Origin: JBEEPE01 sp964489645
GTDB taxonomy: Bacteria > Verrucomicrobiota > Verrucomicrobiia > Chthoniobacterales > Chthoniobacteraceae
Reading direction: 5' to 3'
Length of the DNA: 64,000 nucleotides
Assembly (NCBI GenBank): GCA_964489645.1
Contig: CAZAZT010000004.1
Coordinates: forward strand, 4,185-68,184
The notes beneath the pieces were generated by a model. That model did not search any database. It had not been told where the DNA came from and saw only the letters and a program-made list of their open reading frames with translations. The stretch's first letter is position 1; every line of letters begins with the position of its first letter. The position numbers and the translations under genes were made by a program. Shown here piece by piece: positions 1 to 8,591 of this stretch.

Positions 1-2404
1 CAGCCAACACGAAGCGGGCCTTGCGGTTTGATGGGATGTTGAAGTCCCGCCGCAACCCGCGTCCGGCTGACACGACCTCGAAACGTCGTTCGGCACGGAT
101 CTCGTCTTCTGGCGACAGGCCGTAATGGGCGAGAAAATCCGAATCGAATGGGGCGGGCCAAACGGAGGATTGGATCGAGGTTCCTCCCTGAGATGGAGGG
201 AGATCCTGGTTGTAGCCCATGGAGTTCCAGAGCTCCTCGGTGATGAAGGGAAGGAAGGGATGGAAGAGTCGCAGCGTGTGCGAGAGGATGAAGTCGATGA
301 CCGCGAGGGTGTTCGATTTCAGGGCGACGTCGGCGCCGTTGAGGACGGATTTTGAGGTCTCGATATAACGGTCGCAGTACTCGTTCCAGAAAAAGCGGTA
401 CAACGATTGGGCAGCGTCCGAGAACCGGTAGGACTCGAGCGCATCGGAGACCTCGCGGATTGCGCGATCGAGGCGGAGCAGGATCCATTTATCGTCGCCG
501 GTCAGAAGCGCCGCTGCGATGTCGTTCTCCCCTTCGCCGCCCTGCATTTGCCTGAAACGAGCGGCATTCCAGAGTTTCGTGCAGAAGTTCCGTCCGAGTT
601 CGACGTTTTTTTCGTCGAAGAGGACATCTTGTCCGAGAGGCGCGCTTCGCATCACCCCGAACCGCAACGCATCGGCGCCGTAACGTGCGATGAGGTCGAG
701 CGGGTCGGGCGAGTTACCCAACGACTTGGACATCTTACGGCCCTGTTTGTCGCGGATGATACCGGTGAAGTAGACGTTCCGGAAAGGGAGCGTTCCGGTG
801 TACTCAAAGCCCGCCATGATCATGCGAGCAACCCAGAAGAAGATGATGTCCGGTCCGGTCACGAGATCGGTGGTCGGGTGGAAAGCCTTGAGCGTGGGGG
901 TTTCCTCGGGCCAGCCCATGGTTGCGAACGGCCAAAGCCATGAGGAGAACCAGGTGTCGAGAACGTCTGGATCCTGCCGCCAGTCGGGGGAGGTCGGGGT
1001 GGACAGCGAGCAGAAGGCGATCGAGCCGTCCTCGAGCATCCGCAAGGTTTGATCGGACGCCGTGATGCCAAGGTTTGAGAGCGATGCGCGCGCTCCTTCG
1101 AGATCGGATCCTTGGTAATAATGGACGGGGATCTGGTGTCCCCACCAGAGCTGACGCGAGATGCACCAGTCTTGGATGTTCTCCATCCAGTGATCATAGA
1201 CCTTGGCCCAGCGCTCTGGGAAAAAGCGCATCTCTCCAGAACGCACGACTTCGCGGGCAGCTTGGACGGAGGGATAGCGAAGGAACCATTGCCGGCTTGG
1301 GCGCGGTTCGATCGGCACGTCGGCCCGTTCGGAGAATCCGACGTTGTTGGCGTGGGGTTCTTCTTTTTCGAGCAGGTCCAACTGTTTGAGAAGTTCGACA
1401 GCGGCCTTGCGTGCTTCGAAGCGATCGAGTCCTGCGAGACCTTCGCCAGCGAGATCGGTCATCTTTCCGGATTCATCGATGACTTCTGGGGTGGCGAGAC
1501 CGTGGCGCAGTCCGATCTCGAAATCCGCTTTGTCGTGGGCGGGAGTGACCTTGAGCACGCCGGTACCGAACTCGAACTCGACGTGATCGTCCGCGACAAT
1601 CGGGATACGGCGCTGTTCGTCGGGAAGATTGATCGGGAGGGGCCGAAGTGCGTGGAGACCGATGAACTCCTTGTAACGCGGGTCGTTGGGATTGACCGCA
1701 ATGGCGGTGTCACCGGGGATGGTTTCTGGGCGAGTGGTGGCGACGGTGAGGTAGGAGCCAGGACGTTCAGCGATGGGGACCCGGAAATGGTAGAGGAACC
1801 CGTTCTGAGGTTTCAGGACGACCTCCTCGTCCGACAGAGCAGTGCGAGAGATGGGGCACCAGTTTACCATCCGTTTGCCCCTGTAGATGAGGCCTTTCTG
1901 GAACAGGTCGACAAAAACGCGGCGGACGCATTCCGAGTAGTCGGGGTCCATCGTGAAACGCTCTCGATCCCAATCGCAGGAGGCACCGAGCTTCCGGAGC
2001 TGCTGGGTGATGATGCCGCCGTATTTTTCTTTCCATTCCCAAACTTTTTCGAGGAACCGTTCGCGGCCGAGGTCGTCGCGGTGGCGAATCTCACCAGATT
2101 TTTTCAGGGTCCGTTCGACGACCGTTTGGGTCGCGATCCCTGCGTGGTCGGTACCTGGAAGCCAGAGAACCTCCATGCCTTTCATCCGGGCTCTCCGCGC
2201 GAGGATGTCCTGGATCGTGTTGTTCAGTACGTGGCCCAGGGTCAGAACGCCGGTGACGTTCGGAGGGGGGATGACAATCGAGTAGGCCTTTCGTCTGTCG
2301 GAAACGGCCTCGGGTCGAGCGGCAAAGGCCTTATTTTCAAGCCAGAGCGCATACCATTTTTCTTCAATGCTCTGCGGTTCGTAGTTTTTGGAAAGCTCTG
2401 ACAT
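1..2404 (-). CDS. valS: Valyl-tRNA synthetase (ValRS), C-terminus cut by window edge
   Basis: Charges tRNA-Val in the cytoplasm. The reverse strand reads an unbroken frame from the ATG at 2402-2404 (MSELSKNYEPQSIEEKWYAL) to base 1, about 801 codons; the family is usually 870-950 residues, so roughly the last 100 or more residues, including the C-terminal coiled coil, lie outside the window. The class I signature appears early as PPPNVTGVLTLGHVLN (HIGH region), and the second signature as KMSKSLGNSPDP near 750-780 on the plus strand. The editing-domain signature TTRPETIPGDTA is also visible. The N-terminal EEKWY block and the PNVTG segment are typical of ValRS rather than IleRS or LeuRS. A long plus-strand frame across the same bases (1112-2401) is only its shadow. 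Identification is firm. Confidence 0.96.
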   Translation of the reverse strand, partial: MSELSKNYEPQSIEEKWYALWLENKAFAARPEAVSDRRKAYSIVIPPPNVTGVLTLGHVLNNTIQDILARRARMKGMEVLWLPGTDHAGIATQTVVERTLKKSGEIRHRDDLGRERFLEKVWEWKEKYGGIITQQLRKLGASCDWDRERFTMDPDYSECVRRVFVDLFQKGLIYRGKRMVNWCPISRTALSDEEVVLKPQNGFLYHFRVPIAERPGSYLTVATTRPETIPGDTAIAVNPNDPRYKEFIGLHALRPLPINLPDEQRRIPIVADDHVEFEFGTGVLKVTPAHDKADFEIGLRHGLATPEVIDESGKMTDLAGEGLAGLDRFEARKAAVELLKQLDLLEKEEPHANNVGFSERADVPIEPRPSRQWFLRYPSVQAAREVVRSGEMRFFPERWAKVYDHWMENIQDWCISRQLWWGHQIPVHYYQGSDLEGARASLSNLGITASDQTLRMLEDGSIAFCSLSTPTSPDWRQDPDVLDTWFSSWLWPFATMGWPEETPTLKAFHPTTDLVTGPDIIFFWVARMIMAGFEYTGTLPFRNVYFTGIIRDKQGRKMSKSLGNSPDPLDLIARYGADALRFGVMRSAPLGQDVLFDEKNVELGRNFCTKLWNAARFRQMQGGEGENDIAAALLTGDDKWILLRLDRAIREVSDALESYRFSDAAQSLYRFFWNEYCDRYIETSKSVLNGADVALKSNTLAVIDFILSHTLRLFHPFLPFITEELWNSMGYNQDLPPSQGGTSIQSSVWPAPFDSDFLAHYGLSPEDEIRAERRFEVVSAGRGLRRDFNIPSNRKARFVLA

Positions 2405-2556
2405 AGGAGGCAAACGGAGCATTTTGGGCTGAAAGGGAGGTTCGTCGAAGGAGAAAATGCGGGTTTGTGATGCGATTCCCTTGTTGCGGATCGAGGGGCG
2501 CGGGATTTTCCCGCTTGAATGTGGTCTGCCTCGGTGAAACTCTTACCGCCCTTTGT

Positions 2557-2633
2557 CGGGCCGTAGTTCAGCTTGGTAGAACGCTTGAATGGGGTTCAAG
2601 AGGTCGTGGGTTCGAATCCCGCCGGCCCGACCA
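2557..2633 (+). tRNA. tRNA-Pro, anticodon GGG, CCA encoded
   Basis: The cloverleaf can be built by eye. The acceptor stem CGGGCCG (2557-2563) pairs with CGGCCCG (2623-2629). The D stem is GTTC/GAAC around AGCTTGGTA. The anticodon stem CTTGA/TCAAG holds the loop ATGGGGT, giving anticodon GGG. The T stem GTGGG/CCCGC holds the loop TTCGAAT. Discriminator A2630 is followed by a genomically encoded CCA. The initial C1:G72 pair and the ATGGGGT loop are typical of bacterial tRNA-Pro. It lies between divergently placed valS and the DUF1552 gene. Confidence 0.97.
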
Positions 2634-2894
2634 TGGTCACAGCAAACGCTGTCGATCCTACGAGCCGCGAATGCTTAGCGCGGGACCTTTTCGATGGATG
2701 GCACTCTCAGTGCGTTCGAGGCGGTGCGTTCAGCGTCATGTGGCGGATGGGATTTCATGGGCTCGGATTCGGACTGTTTTTGCGAGGGATGGATCAAATG
2801 CGAGGGGACGGCGTGCGTCCTGCGGGGATGAGGGACCGTTCCAGGCCCGCCGCTGCTATGGGGATCCGGGCTTTTGGCATGATTTGTAGTTCCC

Positions 2895-4187
2895 ATGAAA
2901 ACCAACCTGTCCCGTCGTCACTTCCTCCGCAGTTCGACTGCTCTTGTTGCTTTGCCGATGTTGGAATCGATCGGATTCCGGTCGTTTGCGACATCGCCGA
3001 GGCTGGTCCCTCCGAAGCGCATGATTTTCTTAGGATTTGGGTGGGGAGTGACGAATGAGACGTGGTTTCCTGACGTGAAGCGTACGGGAGTGGATTGGGA
3101 TTTATCTGAGGGATTGAGGCCACTTGCACGGCATCAGAAAGATCTCACGGTGGTCCAAGGGTGTTCGAACAAGTTCAGCAATGAGGCGCATTGGGGGAGC
3201 ACGTTTTGGCTGACGGGGGCGAACCGTTATGCAGAGCCGGGGCAAAGTTTTCACAACAGCATCAGCGCGGATCAGGTAGCGGCCATGCATTTAGGCAAGG
3301 AGACGCGATTCGCCTCGATCCAGCTGAACTCGCCCGATGTGAACAATTCGGGACATGGGCCGGGGCTTTCTCTTGCTTGGGATCTCCGAGGGAAGCCGAT
3401 GGCAGGACTGGAAAATCCTGTGGCAGCCTTTCATCGGATGTTCTCGGATGATTCGACGCCACTGGCGGAGCGGCAGGCGATGCTTGCGCAGAGGCGGAGC
3501 GTTCTGGATGCGGTGATGGAGGATGCGAAGCGCGTTCAGCGGGGGTTGACAAAAACCGATACGGACAAGTTGGACGAGTACTTCCAAAGCATCCGTGACA
3601 TCGAGGTCCGGTTGGGCAAGGACGAGCAGTGGTTGAGCGTACCGAAGTCCAAGGCACCTGTTAGCGAACCGAAGGCGGGATTGGCAGGGAAAGAGGAGAT
3701 CAAGGTGATGTATGATTTGATTGTGGCGGCGCTTCAGACCGACACGACGCGGGTCCTGACTTACCGGCAGCCGGTCGGGACGTTGTTGCAAAGTTTGGAC
3801 GTGAAGGTGGCGCCGCACGACATGAGCCATTACAGCCCAGGGGATCGGATGCTTGCCTCGCAGAAGCGGGATACGGTCCAGAGCGAGCTTTTGGCGGGAT
3901 TGATCGACAAGTTGAAGGCGACGAAGGAATCGGATGGCAGTTCCCTGTTCGAGCATGCGGCGTTGGCGTATGGGAGTAACATCCGGACCATCCATTATTT
4001 GGACAACTGCCCGACCCTTCTGACGGGAGGGGGCGCAAAGCTCAGGCTCGGACAGCATCTGGTGTTACCGAAGGATACGCCTTTGGCGAACGTGTGGTTG
4101 ACCATGCTTCACGGGGTTGGAGTGAATCCGAAGCAGTATGAGCGGCATGGCGACAGCACGGGTGTGGTCAAGGAGTTGGTGGGTTAG
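2895..4187 (+). CDS. DUF1552 family Tat-exported protein
   Basis: 430 residues. The N-terminus has a twin-arginine signal, LSRRHFLRSSTALVALPML, so export through Tat is likely. The body matches the DUF1552 family of planctomycetes, verrucomicrobia and myxobacteria: KRMIFLGFGWGVTNETWFP near the start, a DKLDEYFQSIRDIEVRL helix in the middle, and a C-terminal segment with TLLTGGGAKLRLGQHL and VWLTMLHGVGVN. DUF1552 proteins resemble DUF1501 and alkaline-phosphatase-superfamily proteins and nearly always sit beside a DUF1587/1592/1588 cytochrome, as here; the biochemical role is not established. The ATG at 2895 puts the twin-Arg motif at residues 7-8. No convincing Shine-Dalgarno is seen. Confidence 0.9.
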   Translation: MKTNLSRRHFLRSSTALVALPMLESIGFRSFATSPRLVPPKRMIFLGFGWGVTNETWFPDVKRTGVDWDLSEGLRPLARHQKDLTVVQGCSNKFSNEAHWGSTFWLTGANRYAEPGQSFHNSISADQVAAMHLGKETRFASIQLNSPDVNNSGHGPGLSLAWDLRGKPMAGLENPVAAFHRMFSDDSTPLAERQAMLAQRRSVLDAVMEDAKRVQRGLTKTDTDKLDEYFQSIRDIEVRLGKDEQWLSVPKSKAPVSEPKAGLAGKEEIKVMYDLIVAALQTDTTRVLTYRQPVGTLLQSLDVKVAPHDMSHYSPGDRMLASQKRDTVQSELLAGLIDKLKATKESDGSSLFEHAALAYGSNIRTIHYLDNCPTLLTGGGAKLRLGQHLVLPKDTPLANVWLTMLHGVGVNPKQYERHGDSTGVVKELVG

Positions 4188-4278
4188 TTTGCTCGCGACC
4201 CCTTATCGCTCGGGCAGAACCGACGTCGCGGGACCGGTTTGTCGTGAGCGCACATCCACGAAAGAGAAAGGACAGACC

Positions 4279-7200
4279 ATGATGAGTGCATTGCAACGAA
4301 GCGTGTTGCGCTTGGTATCGTTGTTGGGGGCGGGTTTGCTGGGCGGTTCAGCGCTGGAGCAGGTTCATGCGGCGGAACCGGTTCCGACTGCGCGCATGGA
4401 TGAGCGGCTTCGCGGCTTTTTCAAAGCGTACTGCACGGAGTGTCACAACGCGGAAAAGCAGAAGGGCAAGCTGCGGTTGGACGATGTGTCCTTCGCGCTT
4501 GATTCTGTGGAGAACGCGGATCGGTGGCAGAAAATCCTGAACCAGGTGAACTCGGGTGAAATGCCCCCTGAGGATGCGAAGCAGCCGGAGCGCGACGAGA
4601 AGGCGGGATTTCTCGAGGCGTTATCGGGGACTTTGGTGACGGCGCGAAAGACTCTTGGGGATGTGCAAGGGAACATCACGATGCGTCGGCTCAACCGGCG
4701 AGAATACCGGAACACGCTGCGTGATCTGCTCGGGGTCGAGGTGCGAGTGAAAGACCTTCCTGCGGACGGAGGGGCGGGCACTTTTGACACGGTGGGATCC
4801 TCGTTGTTCATGTCGAGCGACCAGTTCGAGCAGTACCTGACGCTCGGTCGGCAGGCATTGGATGAGCACTTTGCGAGGATCCTCCCTCCGCAGACGACCG
4901 CGAAGGTGGAGCGCAACCTGTTGCGGAAAGATCCTGAGGAATGGGCGAACAAGTACATGCCGATCTACGCAAAGGGGTATGCCGAGAAATATGAGCGGTT
5001 CCAGAAGTGGTGCGCGGGAATCGACGCTGCAGCGGCTCGCCCGGAGAATGCGGAGGCGGTGGAAAAGTTGCGGATGGATCCGCGACTCAAGACGCAGCCG
5101 CATTTGTTCTACAATGGTTTTGCGAAGATTACGGGGGCGCCGTCTCCGATGGAGTTCGGTTTTCGCGATGTGGATGACGCGCAGTTCGCGCGGAGCGAGT
5201 ACTCGTATCATTTTCAGTATCATGCCGATTATCAGAATCTTCCTGCGCGCGCGACGGGCTCATGGTTGATGCTTTACAGCTTGGGCAGGTACACGGGTAT
5301 TGCGGCGCCTGCGAAATGGCCGCCGGGCAAGTACACGTTGAGGATGAGAGTTGCGGCATCGGACGATGCGCCATTGGCGCGGAGGTTCATCGAGATTGGA
5401 ACGGGCAAGGCGGATGCGGCGGATTTCAATGTACTGAGTTCGCATCAGGTGACGGGTACGCTGGCGGATCCGCAAGTGATTGAGATCCCTGTGGAGGTGA
5501 ACGCCACTGGGGATCGGAACTTCGCGATCCGTGATAAGCGGCCGAACAAGCGGGAGGCAGAGTATGCGATGTTCCGCGAGGCTTGGGACAAGACAGGGAC
5601 GGGCCCGAAGCCGTGCATCTGGGTGGATTTTGTGGAGTTGGACGGCCCGATGAATGTTGGCGCGGGGAACGGTGTCGATGTGACCAAAGCCCAGACGTTT
5701 CGGGTTGAGCCGGAGACGCAGGCGAACAAGGAGATTTCGGCATCGGAGCAAGCGTTTGAAAAATCGCTGGAACGCTACAACCGATGGAAGGCGGCCGTGG
5801 ATGAGGCCGCGGCGTTGCCTGAGAATGGGGTGCTTGCTGGCGAAATTCGTGAGTTGCCTCGGGTCAAAGCGCATCCCCCGGCGTTCTATCAGTTCTGGGC
5901 CAAGAGGAGTGCGACGCCGTCGCCAAAGGATTTCGGATTTCCCGACGGAGATGAGGCGGAGTTCCAACGAGGGCAATATCGCAAGGTGAACTACGTGAAG
6001 GACTACCTCGCGCTCCCACACAGGGATCGAGGGTCGTACCTTTTGGTTTCGCAGGTTCATCCCATGGAAAAGATCAGTGCTCCGGCGAACTGGCCGGCGG
6101 GGGACTACGTGATTCGGGTTCGCATTGGAGCGTTGGCTGATTCGCCGCTGGAACGCCGGTTTCTCCAGTTCGGGCAGATCAATGCGGCGACGCGGAGCTT
6201 CTCACCGCATTCTGCGCATCAGATCACCGGGACGGTAGAACAGCCGATGACACTGGAGATTCCTGTGACGTTGACTGCCGCGGGTGACCGCACGTTCTCG
6301 TTCCGTGAGAAGACGGACATCAAGGGGGAGATCGCTTACGCGATGTGGGCTGAGGCGGATATCAAGACGGGAGGGCATGGGCCAAAGCCCGCGTTGTGGA
6401 TTGACTGGCTGGAGATGGAGGGACCGACTTCGCGGGGACCATCCGTTGCGAAGGTGGAGCGCATTGAACCGGAGAAGCGGCGGGCGGAAGTCGAGAGGGG
6501 ACACCTCCGCTTCAAATACCTCAACGAGCAATATGCGAAGTGGCAGGAAGCGGGGGGCGATGAGAAACGGTTGAAGGAGTTCGATTTCACGGACAAGTCG
6601 CATGCGGATTTCGCGAAGTTCGTCTGGGAGCAGAACAATCGGTGGTTCCAGCAGTACCTTGATCGACCGTTATCGAAGACGGGTCTTTATCTGGACAACA
6701 CGGTTCAGGAGACGTGCGAGTATGCGGTGGACTTGCCGACGGATGCGGCGAGCGGGGATTACGTCATGAGAGTGAAGGTGGGGCGGGTGCCGGAGACGCC
6801 GGTGGAGCGCTCATTCCTCACGCTGGTTGAGGCGAGTCCGATCGACAAAGACGATCGAACATTTCTGTCGAATCGGCAGATCGCTGCGGCCATTGATGAT
6901 CCGGAGGTGGTCGAGTTTCCTTTCAAGGTGCGCGCTGGGGGAGCGCGGAAGTTTGTGCTGATGGAGAAGCGGCCGCTGAAAAAAGAGGGCATCAGTTTAC
7001 CGGGACGGACGCGACAGTTGAAAGATGCGAAGGATCGCGACCCCGCGCTGTGGATCGACTGGATCGAGTACGAAGGACCGATTGTGAAGGTGGATGCTGC
7101 CTCGGGGACGCAGCCGATCCTTTTGTCTAAGGCTCAGGATGTTCCGGAGCGCGATCAAGCTCGGGAGGTGCTGGAGTCGTTCGCGAAGCGCGCTTTTCGA

Positions 7201-8418
7201 GGGAAGGTCGCTTCCAGCGAGTATCTACAGAAGCTGGTTGCGCTGTACGACGTGAATCGAGCTGCGGGGCAGGCTCATGCGGTCGCTTTGAAGGAGCCGT
7301 TGAGTGTCATTCTTGCGTCACCGGGGTTCCTGTATCTGCAGGAGACTGGGCCTGCGGAGGCGAGGGGTGGCGACGGGATGGCGGGCGGGAAATCACGCGT
7401 GTTAGCGCCTCTGGAAACGGCATCACGGCTCTCCTACTTTTTGTGGAGTGCTCCGCCTGATGAAGCCTTGTTGCGTGCGAATCTTCACGATGCGGAGGTG
7501 ATGCGGGCGGAGGTGGTTCGCATGATCTCGAGTCGGAAGGTGGACGAGTTTGTGAGCGGCTTTTTGCATCAGTGGTTGGACATGCAGCGGTTGGATTTTT
7601 TCCAGTTCGACACGAAGCAGTTCCGTGATTTTGACGAAAGCGCTCGGGCTGCGGCGCGACGCGAGGTGTACGAGACGTTCGGCCAACTTCTGCGGAACGG
7701 CGAAAGCTTGGTGAAGTTGCTCAAGAGCGATGAGGTTTTTGTCAACGGCCTCTTAGCCAACTACTACGCGATTGACGGGGTGAGTGGTGACGCGTTTCAA
7801 AGGGTGAAGCTGACTGCGGATTCGCCGCGCGGAGGGCTTCTTGGGATGGCGGCGATCTTGGCGATGGGAAGCAATGGGGAGCGAACGAGTCCGGTCGAGC
7901 GGGGTGCTTGGGTTTTGCGGAAACTTCTTCATTCCCCTCCGCCGCCTGCGCCGCCGAATGTCCCGCAGTTGTCTCGACTCGAGGGCAAGCTGATCCCCAC
8001 GAGAGAGCGCATGAAAGCTCACCAGGAGGAGCCCCAGTGCGCGCAGTGTCACCGCAAAATTGACCCGATCGGATTCGGTCTCGAGAACTTCGATGCGGCG
8101 GGAAAGTGGCGGGCAGAGGAGACATACGAGAAGCGCGGCGTGGGGAAAAAGACGTGGCCGATCGATCCGGCGGGTGCGTTTCACAACGGACCGAAGTTCG
8201 CGGATTATTTTGAGTTCAGGGATCGCATCGCTGCGGAGGGGGATGCCTTTGCGCGAGGATTCACCGAGGCATTGATCGAGTATGCCTTGGGGCGTCCGTT
8301 CGGGTTCACGGACGAGCAAATGGCTCGGGACATCCTCGCGAAGGCCAAGGCGAGCAAGTACGAGATCCGTGAGTTCGTGCTGGCGCTCGCGACGCATCCT
8401 CGATTTCTGATGAAATGA
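4279..8418 (+). CDS. Giant exported cytochrome c-type protein, DUF1587/1592/1588/1585, with three internal repeats
   Basis: About 1379 residues from the ATG at 4279, preceded by an A/G-rich AAAGGAC stretch. An upstream in-frame ATG at 4138 lies inside the DUF1552 gene and gives no signal peptide. A secretion signal (MMSALQRSVLRLVSLLGAGL, cleaved near VHAAEP) leads to a heme-binding CTECH at residues 52-56. Next comes a DUF1587 block (NITMRRLNRREYRNTLRDLL, around 132). The C-terminal half has DUF1595/1592 (PLETASRLSYFLWSAPPDEA, around 1044), DUF1588 (RGGLLGMAAILAMGSNGERT, around 1184), a second CxxCH (CAQCH, around 1254) and a DUF1585 end. Between the halves lie about 700 residues of three related repeats. 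Usual family members are about 700-900 residues. Probably periplasmic and partnered with the upstream DUF1552 protein; the reaction is unknown. Confidence 0.88.
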   Translation: MMSALQRSVLRLVSLLGAGLLGGSALEQVHAAEPVPTARMDERLRGFFKAYCTECHNAEKQKGKLRLDDVSFALDSVENADRWQKILNQVNSGEMPPEDAKQPERDEKAGFLEALSGTLVTARKTLGDVQGNITMRRLNRREYRNTLRDLLGVEVRVKDLPADGGAGTFDTVGSSLFMSSDQFEQYLTLGRQALDEHFARILPPQTTAKVERNLLRKDPEEWANKYMPIYAKGYAEKYERFQKWCAGIDAAAARPENAEAVEKLRMDPRLKTQPHLFYNGFAKITGAPSPMEFGFRDVDDAQFARSEYSYHFQYHADYQNLPARATGSWLMLYSLGRYTGIAAPAKWPPGKYTLRMRVAASDDAPLARRFIEIGTGKADAADFNVLSSHQVTGTLADPQVIEIPVEVNATGDRNFAIRDKRPNKREAEYAMFREAWDKTGTGPKPCIWVDFVELDGPMNVGAGNGVDVTKAQTFRVEPETQANKEISASEQAFEKSLERYNRWKAAVDEAAALPENGVLAGEIRELPRVKAHPPAFYQFWAKRSATPSPKDFGFPDGDEAEFQRGQYRKVNYVKDYLALPHRDRGSYLLVSQVHPMEKISAPANWPAGDYVIRVRIGALADSPLERRFLQFGQINAATRSFSPHSAHQITGTVEQPMTLEIPVTLTAAGDRTFSFREKTDIKGEIAYAMWAEADIKTGGHGPKPALWIDWLEMEGPTSRGPSVAKVERIEPEKRRAEVERGHLRFKYLNEQYAKWQEAGGDEKRLKEFDFTDKSHADFAKFVWEQNNRWFQQYLDRPLSKTGLYLDNTVQETCEYAVDLPTDAASGDYVMRVKVGRVPETPVERSFLTLVEASPIDKDDRTFLSNRQIAAAIDDPEVVEFPFKVRAGGARKFVLMEKRPLKKEGISLPGRTRQLKDAKDRDPALWIDWIEYEGPIVKVDAASGTQPILLSKAQDVPERDQAREVLESFAKRAFRGKVASSEYLQKLVALYDVNRAAGQAHAVALKEPLSVILASPGFLYLQETGPAEARGGDGMAGGKSRVLAPLETASRLSYFLWSAPPDEALLRANLHDAEVMRAEVVRMISSRKVDEFVSGFLHQWLDMQRLDFFQFDTKQFRDFDESARAAARREVYETFGQLLRNGESLVKLLKSDEVFVNGLLANYYAIDGVSGDAFQRVKLTADSPRGGLLGMAAILAMGSNGERTSPVERGAWVLRKLLHSPPPPAPPNVPQLSRLEGKLIPTRERMKAHQEEPQCAQCHRKIDPIGFGLENFDAAGKWRAEETYEKRGVGKKTWPIDPAGAFHNGPKFADYFEFRDRIAAEGDAFARGFTEALIEYALGRPFGFTDEQMARDILAKAKASKYEIREFVLALATHPRFLMK
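4990..7090 (+). repeat. Three diverged about 200-230-residue repeats inside the giant cytochrome
   Basis: Three protein-level repeats run approximately over 4990-5690, 5770-6450 and 6510-7090. Shared landmarks are a short helix (RFQKWCAGID / RYNRWKAAVD / LNEQYAKWQE), a PSPxxFGF element in the first two, a GSWLM / GSYLL / GLYLD strand, the phrase PxGxYxxRxR/K (PPGKYTLRMR, PAGDYVIRVR, ASGDYVMRVK), a P(L/V)xRRF or PVERSF strand, an HQ(V/I)TGT element, and the closing (C/L)WIDWxExxGP. The pattern suggests beta-sandwich, carbohydrate-binding-like modules; that fold assignment is inference. Confidence 0.75.
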
Positions 8419-8591
8419 TCGCGTGCGTTGGGCGGCGAATCGTTGGACGGTGCAAGTTGATCCATCGAACCGTTGCGACTGCGGGTCTGGTTTGGGATTG
8501 AAGCGGGCGGATGTTTCGGGAGACAGTCGCGGATTGTCCGTGTGGCTTCGGGAGGTCCGGGCTTTCGCGGAGTGAACCTTGAGAACGAGAT

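Noticed and set aside
1112..2401. Long plus-strand open frame of 429 codons
   Set aside because: It is antisense to valS, has no recognisable motif, and the reverse strand carries all ValRS signatures.
2699..2714. Sigma-54-like promoter TGGCAC-N5-GTGC upstream of the DUF1552 gene
   Set aside because: The -24 half is good, but the -12 half is imperfect and the gene starts about 180 bp downstream; with no other sites this is likely chance.
2573..3058. Plus-strand 161-codon frame overlapping the tRNA and DUF1552 start
   Set aside because: It begins inside tRNA-Pro and runs into the DUF1552 gene in another frame; no protein features.
4138..4278. Upstream extension of the giant cytochrome to 4138
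   Set aside because: It overlaps the end of the DUF1552 gene and places 47 uninformative residues before a good signal peptide at 4279.
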